Shown piece by piece: positions 23,672 through 30,819 of a stretch of 30,819 bases of DNA; position 1 is the stretch's first letter, and every line of letters starts with the position of its first letter. The translations under genes were made by a program, and so were the position numbers. Origin of the DNA: Eutrophocola sp964629325 (lineage in GTDB: Bacteria; Pseudomonadota; Gammaproteobacteria; Pseudomonadales; Pseudohongiellaceae); contig CAZVSC010000032.1 in assembly GCA_964629325.1 (NCBI GenBank), positions 1 to 30,819 of the forward strand, read 5' to 3'. The notes beneath the pieces are model-generated. The model saw nothing but the letters and a program-made list of their open reading frames with translations. It made no database searches and was not told the DNA's origin.

Positions 23672-24217
23672 TCAGGCAAAGGTTTCGCAATCGGACAGGG
23701 GATTGCCCGCCCTGTCCCTGTCGGAAAGGATGGCGTTATCTTTCACCAAAGGCCAGGTTATCCCAACCTGGGGGTCGTTCCACAGCAATGTACGCTCATA
23801 GTCTGCCGCATAGTAATCGGTACATTTGTAAGTTATTTCAGCTTCTTCAGACATCACGTAAAAGCCGTGGGCAAAGCCGGAAGGCACCCACAGGCACTTC
23901 CTGTTTTCATCCGAAAGCACTTCTCCGACCCATTTCCCGAATGTAGAAGAGGATTTACGCAGGTCCACCACGACATCAAAAATCTTCCCCTTTACCACCC
24001 GGATGTATTTACCCTGGGTGTGCCTGATCTGGTAGTGCAGGCCACGCAGGGTACCCTGGACGGACTTGCTGTGATTATCCTGGACGAAATCACCGGCTCC
24101 GTCGATGTCGGCAAACCACTCGCTGCGCCAGGTTTCCATGAAAAACCCACGATGGTCGTCATGGACATCAGGTTCAATGATGATCACTTCCGGTATTGCG
24201 GTAATCTGTTTTTTCAT
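23672..24217 (-). CDS. rfbC: dTDP-4-dehydrorhamnose 3,5-epimerase
   Basis: RfbC epimerises C3 and C5 of the 4-keto sugar. The 181-residue cupin has the catalytic-His motif GTLRGLHYQ, the substrate pocket KGKIFDVVVDLR and the conserved PSGFAHGFYVMSEEAEITYKCTDYY block. It begins 6 bases after rfbA. It lies between rfbA and rfbD, in the transcription order A-C-D-B. Confidence 0.96.
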   Translation of the reverse strand: MKKQITAIPEVIIIEPDVHDDHRGFFMETWRSEWFADIDGAGDFVQDNHSKSVQGTLRGLHYQIRHTQGKYIRVVKGKIFDVVVDLRKSSSTFGKWVGEVLSDENRKCLWVPSGFAHGFYVMSEEAEITYKCTDYYAADYERTLLWNDPQVGITWPLVKDNAILSDRDRAGNPLSDCETFA

Positions 24218-24223
24218 GTTCGT

Positions 24224-25096
24224 TTACTTGTCCAGCAAACGCAGGAGATACTCGCCATAACCGCTTTTTGCCAGAGGCGTGGCCAGAGCTTCCACCTGGT
24301 CTGCTGTGATGTAACCGCGGCGATAGGCAATTTCCTCGATACACGCTATTTTCAGACCCTGCCGTTCCTCAAGGACACGAATGAAGTTCGCCGCATCCAA
24401 CAAAGAGTTGAAAGTGCCCGTATCCAGCCAGGCAGTACCCCGGTTGAATAATTCGACGTTCAATTGCCCCTGATCAAGATAGGTCTTGTTGACGTCCGTA
24501 ATCTCCAGCTCGCCCCTCGCTGATGGCTTGATCGACTTGGCAATATCAATAACCTGGTTGTCATACATGTATAAACCGGTTACTGCAAAGTTGGATTGTG
24601 GCTGTTTCGGTTTTTCCTCTAGGTGAATCGCCTTGCCGGAATCATCAAAAGAAACAACGCCATAACGTTCGGGATCCATGACATAGTAGGCAAAGATAGT
24701 GGCGCAATCCTTGGATTCCTGTGCCTGTTGAAACTGGTTCTCGATATTACTCCCATAGAAGATATTGTCACCCAGGATCAGGCAGGCATTGTCATTTCCT
24801 ATGAACTGCTCACCAATGATAAAAGCCTGCGCCAGGCCTTCCGGTTTTGGCTGTGTAGCATAGGAGAGATTTATACCCCACTGGGAACCATCTTTAAGCA
24901 GGTTTTTGAAGGAAATCGAATCCTGGGGGGTGGTAATAATCAGGATGTCCCTGATACCGCTCTGTATCAAGGTGGCAAGAGGATAATAAATCAGGGGCTT
25001 GTCATAAACGGGCAGTAACTGCTTACTGACGGTAAATGTAGCCGGATGCAGACGTGTACCTGTACCGCCTGCAAGTATGAGTCCTTTTGTTGTCAT
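24224..25096 (-). CDS. rfbA: glucose-1-phosphate thymidylyltransferase
   Basis: RfbA couples glucose-1-phosphate to dTTP to start the dTDP-rhamnose pathway. The 290-residue protein has the nucleotide-binding LAGGTGTRLHPATFTVSKQLLP start, the KPLIYYPL segment, ILGDNIFYG with the metal-binding Asp, and VTGLYMYDNQV. Length is normal. Its ATG overlaps the stop of the upstream epimerase gene as ATGA (25093-25096), so translation is coupled. Base composition changes here: rfb genes are moderately GC-rich, while the genes upstream of 25.1 kb are AT-rich. Confidence 0.96.
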   Translation of the reverse strand: MTTKGLILAGGTGTRLHPATFTVSKQLLPVYDKPLIYYPLATLIQSGIRDILIITTPQDSISFKNLLKDGSQWGINLSYATQPKPEGLAQAFIIGEQFIGNDNACLILGDNIFYGSNIENQFQQAQESKDCATIFAYYVMDPERYGVVSFDDSGKAIHLEEKPKQPQSNFAVTGLYMYDNQVIDIAKSIKPSARGELEITDVNKTYLDQGQLNVELFNRGTAWLDTGTFNSLLDAANFIRVLEERQGLKIACIEEIAYRRGYITADQVEALATPLAKSGYGEYLLRLLDK

Positions 25097-26007
25097 TTTT
25101 CTTGTTTACAAAATATCGCAGGCAACATATCTAGGAAGTTTTCGTTGAATACCATGTCCGTTTCAGTCGAAAAACTGTTATCAGCTACAGGCACATTGCT
25201 GTAAAGCATCAAATAGCGGCTTGTTGTAAAGGGTGTCCGTAACCCCAGTATTGCCAATACGTCACTGATTTTCGCTGAAATCCACAGCAAACGCCTAGGG
25301 ATATGAACATAGGCTTTTCCATACCCCAGATATTCTTTGGCCAGACTATCGATATTTTTGACCTGGTAGCGAATCCCGTCGGAAATTTTATAGACCTTAT
25401 TTTCAACAGCGTAATCCACAAGACAGATCTGTATAGCGCTGCAAAGATCATTCAGCCCTATCATGGCCAGCTCAGAACCACTATTTCTGACATCGGGGAT
25501 CATTTGTTTATTGTATTGATTAACCCATGATGCCACACCACCTTTCATACCCAATCCATATACAGGCGTACTCCTGAGTATTGTATAACTACAGTCATAC
25601 GCATTGCACAAATCAATCAGCAGGTTCTCACAGTCTCTTTTGCTTTTTGCATAACAACCTGAATCCGATACTTTTACCGTCGATAGCAGAATAATCCTCT
25701 TGATATTTTTCTCAATGGCCCACTTGAACAGGTTCATACTGCCGATAACATTATTTTGTCTATGTTTGCGCCAGTCCGCATCTACGTTGGCTTCACCTGC
25801 CAAGTGAATCACCACATCTATATTCTGTTCAATGCTTTCAAGGCAATTTACTTCACATAAATTACCTTCTATGAAGCCATCTAGGATTTTACTAACGGTC
25901 TTGACACCATTCTTATCAAATCCATATACAGAATAGCCTTCATTTTTTAACAATTCAGCCAACTTACTACCAATATAACCACAAACACCTGTAACCAGTA
26001 TTATCAT
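25093..26007 (-). CDS. NAD-dependent epimerase/dehydratase (extended SDR)
   Basis: From the ATG at 26007 the product is 304 residues; that ATG shares its A with the stop of the glycosyltransferase gene (TGATG). The N-terminal motif TGVCGYIGSKLAE binds NAD(P). HLAGEANVDADWRKH follows, and the active-site pair is Tyr-x3-Lys in SGCYAKSKRD, preceded by the STVKVS serine region. It resembles nucleotide-sugar 4-epimerases, 4-reductases or dehydratases, but the exact substrate is not readable. AT-rich composition and position suggest it was acquired with a variable surface-polysaccharide module. It would supply a second sugar beside rhamnose. Confidence 0.82.
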   Translation of the reverse strand: MIILVTGVCGYIGSKLAELLKNEGYSVYGFDKNGVKTVSKILDGFIEGNLCEVNCLESIEQNIDVVIHLAGEANVDADWRKHRQNNVIGSMNLFKWAIEKNIKRIILLSTVKVSDSGCYAKSKRDCENLLIDLCNAYDCSYTILRSTPVYGLGMKGGVASWVNQYNKQMIPDVRNSGSELAMIGLNDLCSAIQICLVDYAVENKVYKISDGIRYQVKNIDSLAKEYLGYGKAYVHIPRRLLWISAKISDVLAILGLRTPFTTSRYLMLYSNVPVADNSFSTETDMVFNENFLDMLPAIFCKQEK

Positions 26008-26810
26008 CAATATATTTTCCAGCCATATGTATTGAAGAACCTGATTGCCGATCTGACAAAATGAACTATATGGCGCAACCCTTTTCGTGAGGCACCACCT
26101 CCATAATGAATGATTCTAACTGCAGGGTGATAAACTATTTTACCTTTTTTGTTTAATTCAAGAGAAAGTGCAAAATCTTCAAAGTACAGAAAATAGTTAT
26201 CATTAAAGTAGTTTACTTCCTGAAGATAGCTCCTTCGACATAACATATAACAACCGCTTATTATCAATACTTGATTTATAGATCTACTATCAACAATATC
26301 TTTATTTTCATAAGCGAACATCTTTTTTGCAAAGACATTCCTAACAAGTTTAGATGGTATTGCTCTTAGTAATAAATCCATTATTGATGGATATTTTTTT
26401 GTTAAATATAATGTGTTATCAAAAGCATCAACGGCGTTAGGTGAAACGGCAGCTACACAAGGATTTTCTTCTAAGAACATTAGCCCAATATACAAATTAT
26501 TTCGAGCTAGCAGTACGTCTGGATTCAATATTAAATGATATTTAGATACGCTTTTGCTAATTGCAAGATTATGAGCAGCTCCGTACCCTATATTTTCTTG
26601 ATTGTTTTGTATTTCCAGTTGTGGAATTCGATACCTAAATTTTTTTAAAAGAGCATCTGATATAACATCAATATCAGTATTATCAATTATTAAAATTTTG
26701 TCTATACTTATACTTTTTGGCAAATAATTTATAGCTTCGACAAGTGATAGTAAAAGCTTATATAAAATGTTTATATCTGATTTGTATGTAACTATAGATA
26801 TAGATAACAA
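26007..26810 (-). CDS. family 2 glycosyltransferase (rhamnosyltransferase-like)
   Basis: The 267-residue protein begins at a TTG (MLSISIVTYKSD) with AAGGA seven bases upstream; no ATG fits the family start. GT2 elements are the SIVTYK beta-strand, ILIIDNT, NIGYGAAHNLAI, and the NPDV metal motif in HLILNPDVLLA. The acceptor region is ISGCYMLCRRSYL and YFLYFEDFALSLELNKKGK, with the ED-type catalytic acid. This layout is typical of WbbL-like rhamnosyltransferases, and dTDP-rhamnose is made by the same operon. The gene is strongly AT-rich. The enzyme is probably peripheral on the cytoplasmic face of the membrane. Confidence 0.85.
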   Translation of the reverse strand: MLSISIVTYKSDINILYKLLLSLVEAINYLPKSISIDKILIIDNTDIDVISDALLKKFRYRIPQLEIQNNQENIGYGAAHNLAISKSVSKYHLILNPDVLLARNNLYIGLMFLEENPCVAAVSPNAVDAFDNTLYLTKKYPSIMDLLLRAIPSKLVRNVFAKKMFAYENKDIVDSRSINQVLIISGCYMLCRRSYLQEVNYFNDNYFLYFEDFALSLELNKKGKIVYHPAVRIIHYGGGASRKGLRHIVHFVRSAIRFFNTYGWKIY

Positions 26811-26827
26811 AATTCTATCCTTATAGC

Positions 26828-27633
26828 TTAATCCGATCCTAGAGGTTCCAAACTATCACCGAATGGAGTTCGAATTCTCTGCATACCTTCAGGAATATCA
26901 TCATCAGGAATGCGAACAATTTCAAAATCTCTAAATATTTCAGCTCTCTTTTGCCTCCGCTCGTCTCTACGAGCCTGCTCCTCAGGACTCAATTTTGGAA
27001 TTTCTTGCATTTCACCACTAAAAGGATTCTTAAAGAACCGAACTTCTTCACTGTCTGCAAGTTGTACCTCNNNNNNNNNNNNNNNNNNNNNNNNNNNNNN
27101 NNNNNNNNNNNNNNNNNNNNNNNNNNNNNNNNNNNNNNNNNNNNNNNNNNNNNNNNNNNNNNNNNNNNNNGTACCTCAGGCTCTAGAGTCGTTTCCAGTA
27201 TATTATTTTGTTCAATAGGATTGCTATTTGTCATTTTTAATAGCATATATGGGCCATTACAACTTATTCCCTTATCAGGAAATTCAACGCATCCTATATT
27301 TTCTGGATACAATAATGCTACGTGCCTTGAATAGACATTAACTATCGAGTAGTTAGGAAACCCTTCCAACATAGAATTTCTTTTCTGATCCCATTCAATT
27401 GTTAACGAACTACCTACATTAGTAGATAGGGATACCAAGTATTTTTCTCCAAACCTGCTTATACCTCGCACAGTAAATATGGGGGTACTTTCTGATTCAA
27501 TATTTTTTTTTATATTAGGCGTCCTAGCACCTTCATCTTCTACCCTTTCAACCTCTTGAAAAAGATCCAGTTTCTGGGCAAAACTACTTGAAATAAATGC
27601 GATGTTAAAAAAAGTAAAATAAAGTAATCTCAT
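26828..27633 (-). CDS. secreted hypothetical protein interrupted by an assembly gap
   Basis: The gene spans the N run at 27071-27170. The 5' part (ATG at 27633) encodes a signal peptide, MRLLYFTFFNIAFISSSFAQ, then FTVRGISRFGEKYLVSLST and a Cys pair in GCVEFPDKGISC. The 3' part reads from EVQLADSEEVRFFKNPFSG to a charged helix (SPEEQARRDERRQKRAEIFRD) and the C-terminus ending PLGSD. The frame as written shifts at the gap. If the shared GTACCTC at both gap edges is merged, the frame is continuous and the protein is 232 residues. No family is recognised. It ends 17 bases before the glycosyltransferase start. Confidence 0.65.
27071..27170. other. assembly gap (100 N)
   Basis: Exactly 100 N, the usual placeholder for a gap of unknown size. 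The seven bases before it (27064-27070) and after it (27171-27177) are both GTACCTC. The gap lies inside a coding region. Confidence 0.99.
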
Positions 27634-27703
27634 TAGTAGTCCCACAGATAATTAACCTTATGCTTTCCTGCTTAATTATGACAATTTAAATCAACATTTT
27701 ATC

Positions 27704-27736
27704 AAAAAAAAACGGCACCCGAGGGTGCCGTTTTTT
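27704..27736 (-). terminator. bidirectional-type terminator after the giant surface-protein gene
   Basis: CGGCACCC at 27713-27720 pairs with GGGTGCCG at 27723-27730, probably closing on a CGAG tetraloop. On the minus strand the stem is followed by nine T; on the plus strand by six T. It lies 17 bases after the end of the 1007-residue gene and before the secreted hypothetical gene, so the giant gene is a separate transcription unit from the polysaccharide operon. Confidence 0.92.
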
Positions 27737-27752
27737 CTACTTCTAAGAGTAT

Positions 27753-30700
27753 TTACTCAGACACTGTAATAACAGCTGCCTTGGTAGTGTATACCAGCTT
27801 TCCAGCATCGGTGGAGTATATTACTGCGAACCTCCACTTGCCAGCTGTTGCTATCGTGCCATTGTAGAGAGGTACGCTATAGGTAGCCTCTAGCTCCTCA
27901 ACCTCAAGGTAGGTAGCAATAGTGGTAAGCTTGCCGTCCCAGGGTACCCAAGAACCATCAGAGTCAAGCATGAGTAGCAACCCGCCAGGAGCCAGTACTA
28001 GGGCATGTATACCACCAGCCTCTCCTACGTCTTCTGGGTCAACGTTGATAGTTGCATTAATGACCACATCATCCGTAGTTGTGACTGCATCAGTATAGCT
28101 ATCACCGCCATCAATTGTGGCGCCGCCAGTGAAGGTTGCCGCAGACTCGCTTCCGTCGGAAGCTTTTGTTGCTTTGCCTTGAGCTGGTTCGGCAGCTCCT
28201 GCAGCTACAGTTACTTTGTAACTAGCTGTTGCACCGAGAGCGTCTGTTACTGTGATAGTAGCAATACCCGCAGCAACACCAGTGACTGTAACGGTTGAAC
28301 CACTTATTTCTGCGGTTGCAATAGTTTTATCACCAGAGGCTACGGTGTAGTCAGCCAAACCGCCTTCAACAGTGTTAGCAACTTTAAATCCAGCATTGAC
28401 TGAGGCAGCTTTACCTGCACTAAGAGCTTCTAGTGTGCCATCAGCATAGCCGAGATTTAAGGTTGCTGGGCTAATACCAGAAAGATTTTTACCATCCAGG
28501 TTACCGTCAACCAAATCAAATGCCAGCAATCCAGAAACATCCGATGCCACAACAACCTTAGCTGTAAATGTCACAGTGGCTGTAGCACCGGTCTTCGTAT
28601 ACATAACAGTATCATTAGGTCTGAATGTAGACGAAATTACTGCACCAGATGCGCTAGAACTTAACGTTGCTATACCAGTGGCATCCTGGAATGAGACGCC
28701 AGCAGGTGCTAACAAGCGGAAGTTTGCGGTAGTAGTATTGGTAACTGCACCAGTGAAGAGTTCTGTAACCTTTACTGTCGCGAGTTTTGTAGCACTCAGT
28801 GAACCAGGTTTGATATCCGGTATGGCGCCAGATATTTCTGCCTTGGTCGTTTGGCCTACCGTACCGGCTTTGACTTCTCCGCTAACTCCAGAGTTACCGC
28901 CCAAAGTTATAAGTACATCACTGCCAACTTCAGCATCTGCACTTGCGCTCCAGCTAATCTTTGCTGTTACCGTACTTGTGCCGGGAGTTACAGCAGTAGA
29001 TTCACCTTCAACTGGACAGACCCACACCAAACTACCGACGGCATCAACAGCGCACACGGACGTTACGGCAAGAGTCGGAGTCGCACCGGCTGCATAACCT
29101 GAGAAACTAAAGCTCACTGCAGATATTTTAGCGTTACTGCTCGGAGTGAAACTTATGTAAGACGGTGTCGAAACACTCGCACTTGCCCTTGTTATGGCGC
29201 CATAAGTTGTTTCTTTAATTTCAATGCTTGTTGAATTGGCTGGGCCGCCAGGTCCCGTCATTATGTTTTTGTATTTTGCCGGCAGTCCTGCAGACACCGT
29301 GCCAAGATTAACAGCACTTGCTACTTCTAACACGTCGCCTTTAGGCGCAGCAGTGCGGTTACCAGTGACAGTAATTGTCAGTGTACCGGCATCTGTTCCC
29401 TTTTTAACGGTTGCCCTCAGACCAGTGATTGTCAGAGTTTTTGACGTGTTGTCATTAAATAGCGTGAAGCTAAGTGCGCCCGTAGTAGCTGAGACAGTCG
29501 GCGTGGCATTTCTAAATCCTGTGCTGACGGTCGCTGATGCAGTTTTTATGTCGAACACTAGCCCTGCCGATGGGGTCAAGGTTATCGTGCCCGTATCTCC
29601 CTTCGTGAACGTATCACCAGCAAAGTTCTCAGTAATAGTTATCGGGGGCAGTACCTTAACTACAGAAGAACCTGTAACGATTTGAGTCACAGTGCCTTTA
29701 ACCGCAGCAGCAGAACCATTTGCGGCAACTTTTACCAGCGGCCAAGAGCCCGTCACAGCGCCTGAGACAGCCAGGCCACGCTCACCGGTCGTCGTTGTTG
29801 CCTTCAATGCTACTTGAGAAATAGCGAGCTTCACCTGCATGTCATCTGGCAATGTGGTTGTAGTAGTGCCAGTAATAACGAAACTAATTGATACTGTTTT
29901 AGTACCTAAAGTGTTTGCATTGATAGTAAGGGATCCAGACAAGGGTCCACTCGGAAATGCTGCCGAATTAGGAGTCAGAATTGTTGCGGTAATTGTAGAT
30001 GTACCATCAAAGTTTGGATCGCTACCTTCCCCACCACCATTTAGGAAATGTACACCGGCCTCAGGGGTGAACGTTAGCTTAGTACCAGCAGCGGTTCCTT
30101 TCGGTATCGTGACAACGGCGACCCTGGTAGAAATAGTTGGCGTTGTTAGCTGAGCAGTTTGATCTAAATTACCTACTAACGCCAAAGACGTGGTATAGAA
30201 GTCAGAGAAGTTTTTCACAACCTGCACCACATCAGCAGTATAAACACCACCGTTGTAAGTCACCGAAGCCTGCTTCACTCCAGCTACCACATCAGCACCA
30301 ACGGTAAGATTTATAGAAATTGTTAGTGTTTGCTGTGCAACGTTTGCTCTGGAGACTTCGATAACCGCTCTGTCCATACCGCCGTCATTGTCGGTATCGG
30401 ACAATGCCACGCCCGGCTCTTTAGTCACCGGATCACCGGCGGAATCTTTGAGCGTAAGGCCTACGCTGGGCGTCAGTGATGAAACAGAGAACCCGGGAGC
30501 ACCATCAAAGTTTACACCCTTGGGCAGCCTAACTGTCACGAACCCCTTGTTATCGCTGGCCCCCTTAACTTGGAGATCATCATCTGCTGACATGGCGACA
30601 AGAATATCATTAGCCCTAACACTGGAGCCGCCGGCAGCCGCCATTGCGTTACCGCCCTGCGCATAGCCAGCGTTACTATTGCCATTAGATGTTTGCAGCG

Positions 30701-30776
30701 ATATAGCGGCAGATGCACTAAAACTCGTTAGTGCAGCCACAGCTAAAAGCGCCGTCGCAAATATTTTTTTGTTCAT
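27753..30776 (-). CDS. giant secreted surface protein, S-layer- or adhesin-like
   Basis: The 1007-residue protein has a clear Sec signal (MNKKIFATALLAVAALTSFSASA) and a long Ala/Thr/Ser/Val/Gly-rich beta-type body. Modules recur with the outline I-x-E-x-F-x-G, then L-x-P-x-G-x-x-F (for example ITITENFAGDTF and VKVTELFTGAVT). A short Ig-like BIG2-type segment follows near 800-870 (ADYTVASGDKTIATAEI; VTGVAAGIATITVTD). The last 126 residues (882-1007) resemble the matrixin C-terminus. Only one Cys pair (about 575 and 587) is seen. AAGGAG lies eight bases before the ATG. There are no RTX repeats, LPXTG or autotransporter barrel. S-layer or adhesin function is inferred from composition. Confidence 0.7.
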   Translation of the reverse strand: MNKKIFATALLAVAALTSFSASAAISLQTSNGNSNAGYAQGGNAMAAAGGSSVRANDILVAMSADDDLQVKGASDNKGFVTVRLPKGVNFDGAPGFSVSSLTPSVGLTLKDSAGDPVTKEPGVALSDTDNDGGMDRAVIEVSRANVAQQTLTISINLTVGADVVAGVKQASVTYNGGVYTADVVQVVKNFSDFYTTSLALVGNLDQTAQLTTPTISTRVAVVTIPKGTAAGTKLTFTPEAGVHFLNGGGEGSDPNFDGTSTITATILTPNSAAFPSGPLSGSLTINANTLGTKTVSISFVITGTTTTTLPDDMQVKLAISQVALKATTTTGERGLAVSGAVTGSWPLVKVAANGSAAAVKGTVTQIVTGSSVVKVLPPITITENFAGDTFTKGDTGTITLTPSAGLVFDIKTASATVSTGFRNATPTVSATTGALSFTLFNDNTSKTLTITGLRATVKKGTDAGTLTITVTGNRTAAPKGDVLEVASAVNLGTVSAGLPAKYKNIMTGPGGPANSTSIEIKETTYGAITRASASVSTPSYISFTPSSNAKISAVSFSFSGYAAGATPTLAVTSVCAVDAVGSLVWVCPVEGESTAVTPGTSTVTAKISWSASADAEVGSDVLITLGGNSGVSGEVKAGTVGQTTKAEISGAIPDIKPGSLSATKLATVKVTELFTGAVTNTTTANFRLLAPAGVSFQDATGIATLSSSASGAVISSTFRPNDTVMYTKTGATATVTFTAKVVVASDVSGLLAFDLVDGNLDGKNLSGISPATLNLGYADGTLEALSAGKAASVNAGFKVANTVEGGLADYTVASGDKTIATAEISGSTVTVTGVAAGIATITVTDALGATASYKVTVAAGAAEPAQGKATKASDGSESAATFTGGATIDGGDSYTDAVTTTDDVVINATINVDPEDVGEAGGIHALVLAPGGLLLMLDSDGSWVPWDGKLTTIATYLEVEELEATYSVPLYNGTIATAGKWRFAVIYSTDAGKLVYTTKAAVITVSE

Positions 30777-30788
30777 ATCAAGCTCTCC

Positions 30789-30802
30789 TTGAGCGCGCTC
30801 AA
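30789..30802. promoter_or_regulatory. perfect 14-base palindrome in the leader of the surface-protein gene
   Basis: TTGAGCGCGCTCAA is its own inverse complement. On the minus strand its last bases run directly into the Shine-Dalgarno AAGGAG, 13 bases before the ATG. It could be an operator or an mRNA hairpin that hides the ribosome-binding site. The promoter itself is probably beyond the window edge. Confidence 0.45.
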
Positions 30803-30819
30803 TAAATAATTAACAGGGC

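Noticed and set aside
27704..27736. Small RNA gene suggested by the strong hairpin and T-run
   Set aside because: It is fully explained as the terminator of the adjacent surface-protein gene; no promoter or conserved RNA body is seen.

Overview
This window looks like a chromosomal segment of a non-enteric gammaproteobacterium. The reasons are the rppH-ptsP-lgt-thyA gene order, ubiK convergent with comM, the UbiH-type ubiquinone hydroxylase, RsmE, a 112-residue GlnB and a cytochrome c5-like protein. Most of the window is GC-rich by eye. The block at about 25.1-27.7 kb is clearly AT-rich, and the large gene at the right end is intermediate. A run of 100 N at 27071-27170 shows that this is a draft or metagenome-type assembly. 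I see no rRNA, tRNA, CRISPR array, intact insertion sequence or prophage. No stretch longer than 300 bases lacks a gene.

Layout. (1) 0.1-3.0 kb, plus strand: a LysE-type exporter, a DUF2007 protein, a truncated VOC remnant, a small protein made of two copies of an uncharacterised beta-type module, a secreted hypothetical protein and two tandem VOC paralogues, closed by a strong terminator and a REP-like element. (2) 3.1-9.9 kb, minus strand: gcvH, then rppH-ptsP-lgt-thyA-folA and an alpha/beta hydrolase translationally coupled to folA. This is RNA decapping, the nitrogen PTS, lipoprotein maturation and thymidylate/folate metabolism in one run. (3) 10.1-14.2 kb, minus strand: an iron(III) ABC permease and lipoprotein binding protein behind a perfect Fur palindrome, with no ATPase gene beside them, then a UbiH-family hydroxylase. 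(4) 14.3-19.4 kb, mixed strands: ribA, a DUF1499 membrane protein, rsmE, glnB (its likely terminator lies inside rsmE), ubiK, comM and a cytochrome c. (5) 19.6-27.6 kb, minus strand: one tightly packed series transcribed right to left, namely a secreted hypothetical protein, a family 2 glycosyltransferase, an NAD-dependent epimerase, rfbA, rfbC, rfbD, rfbB, a second secreted hypothetical protein and a secreted matrixin metalloprotease. (6) 27.75-30.78 kb, minus strand: a 1007-residue secreted Ala/Thr/Ser/Val-rich surface protein.

Most interesting points. The matrixin and the giant surface protein end in what looks like the same domain of about 130 residues, so the rhamnose operon sits between two secreted proteins with a common C-terminus. 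The N gap is probably not a real gap: its edges share seven bases, and merging them restores one open reading frame. Two enteric-like REP hairpins, plus one decayed copy, lie at gene 3' ends. The calls come from reading the sequence alone, without database searches.
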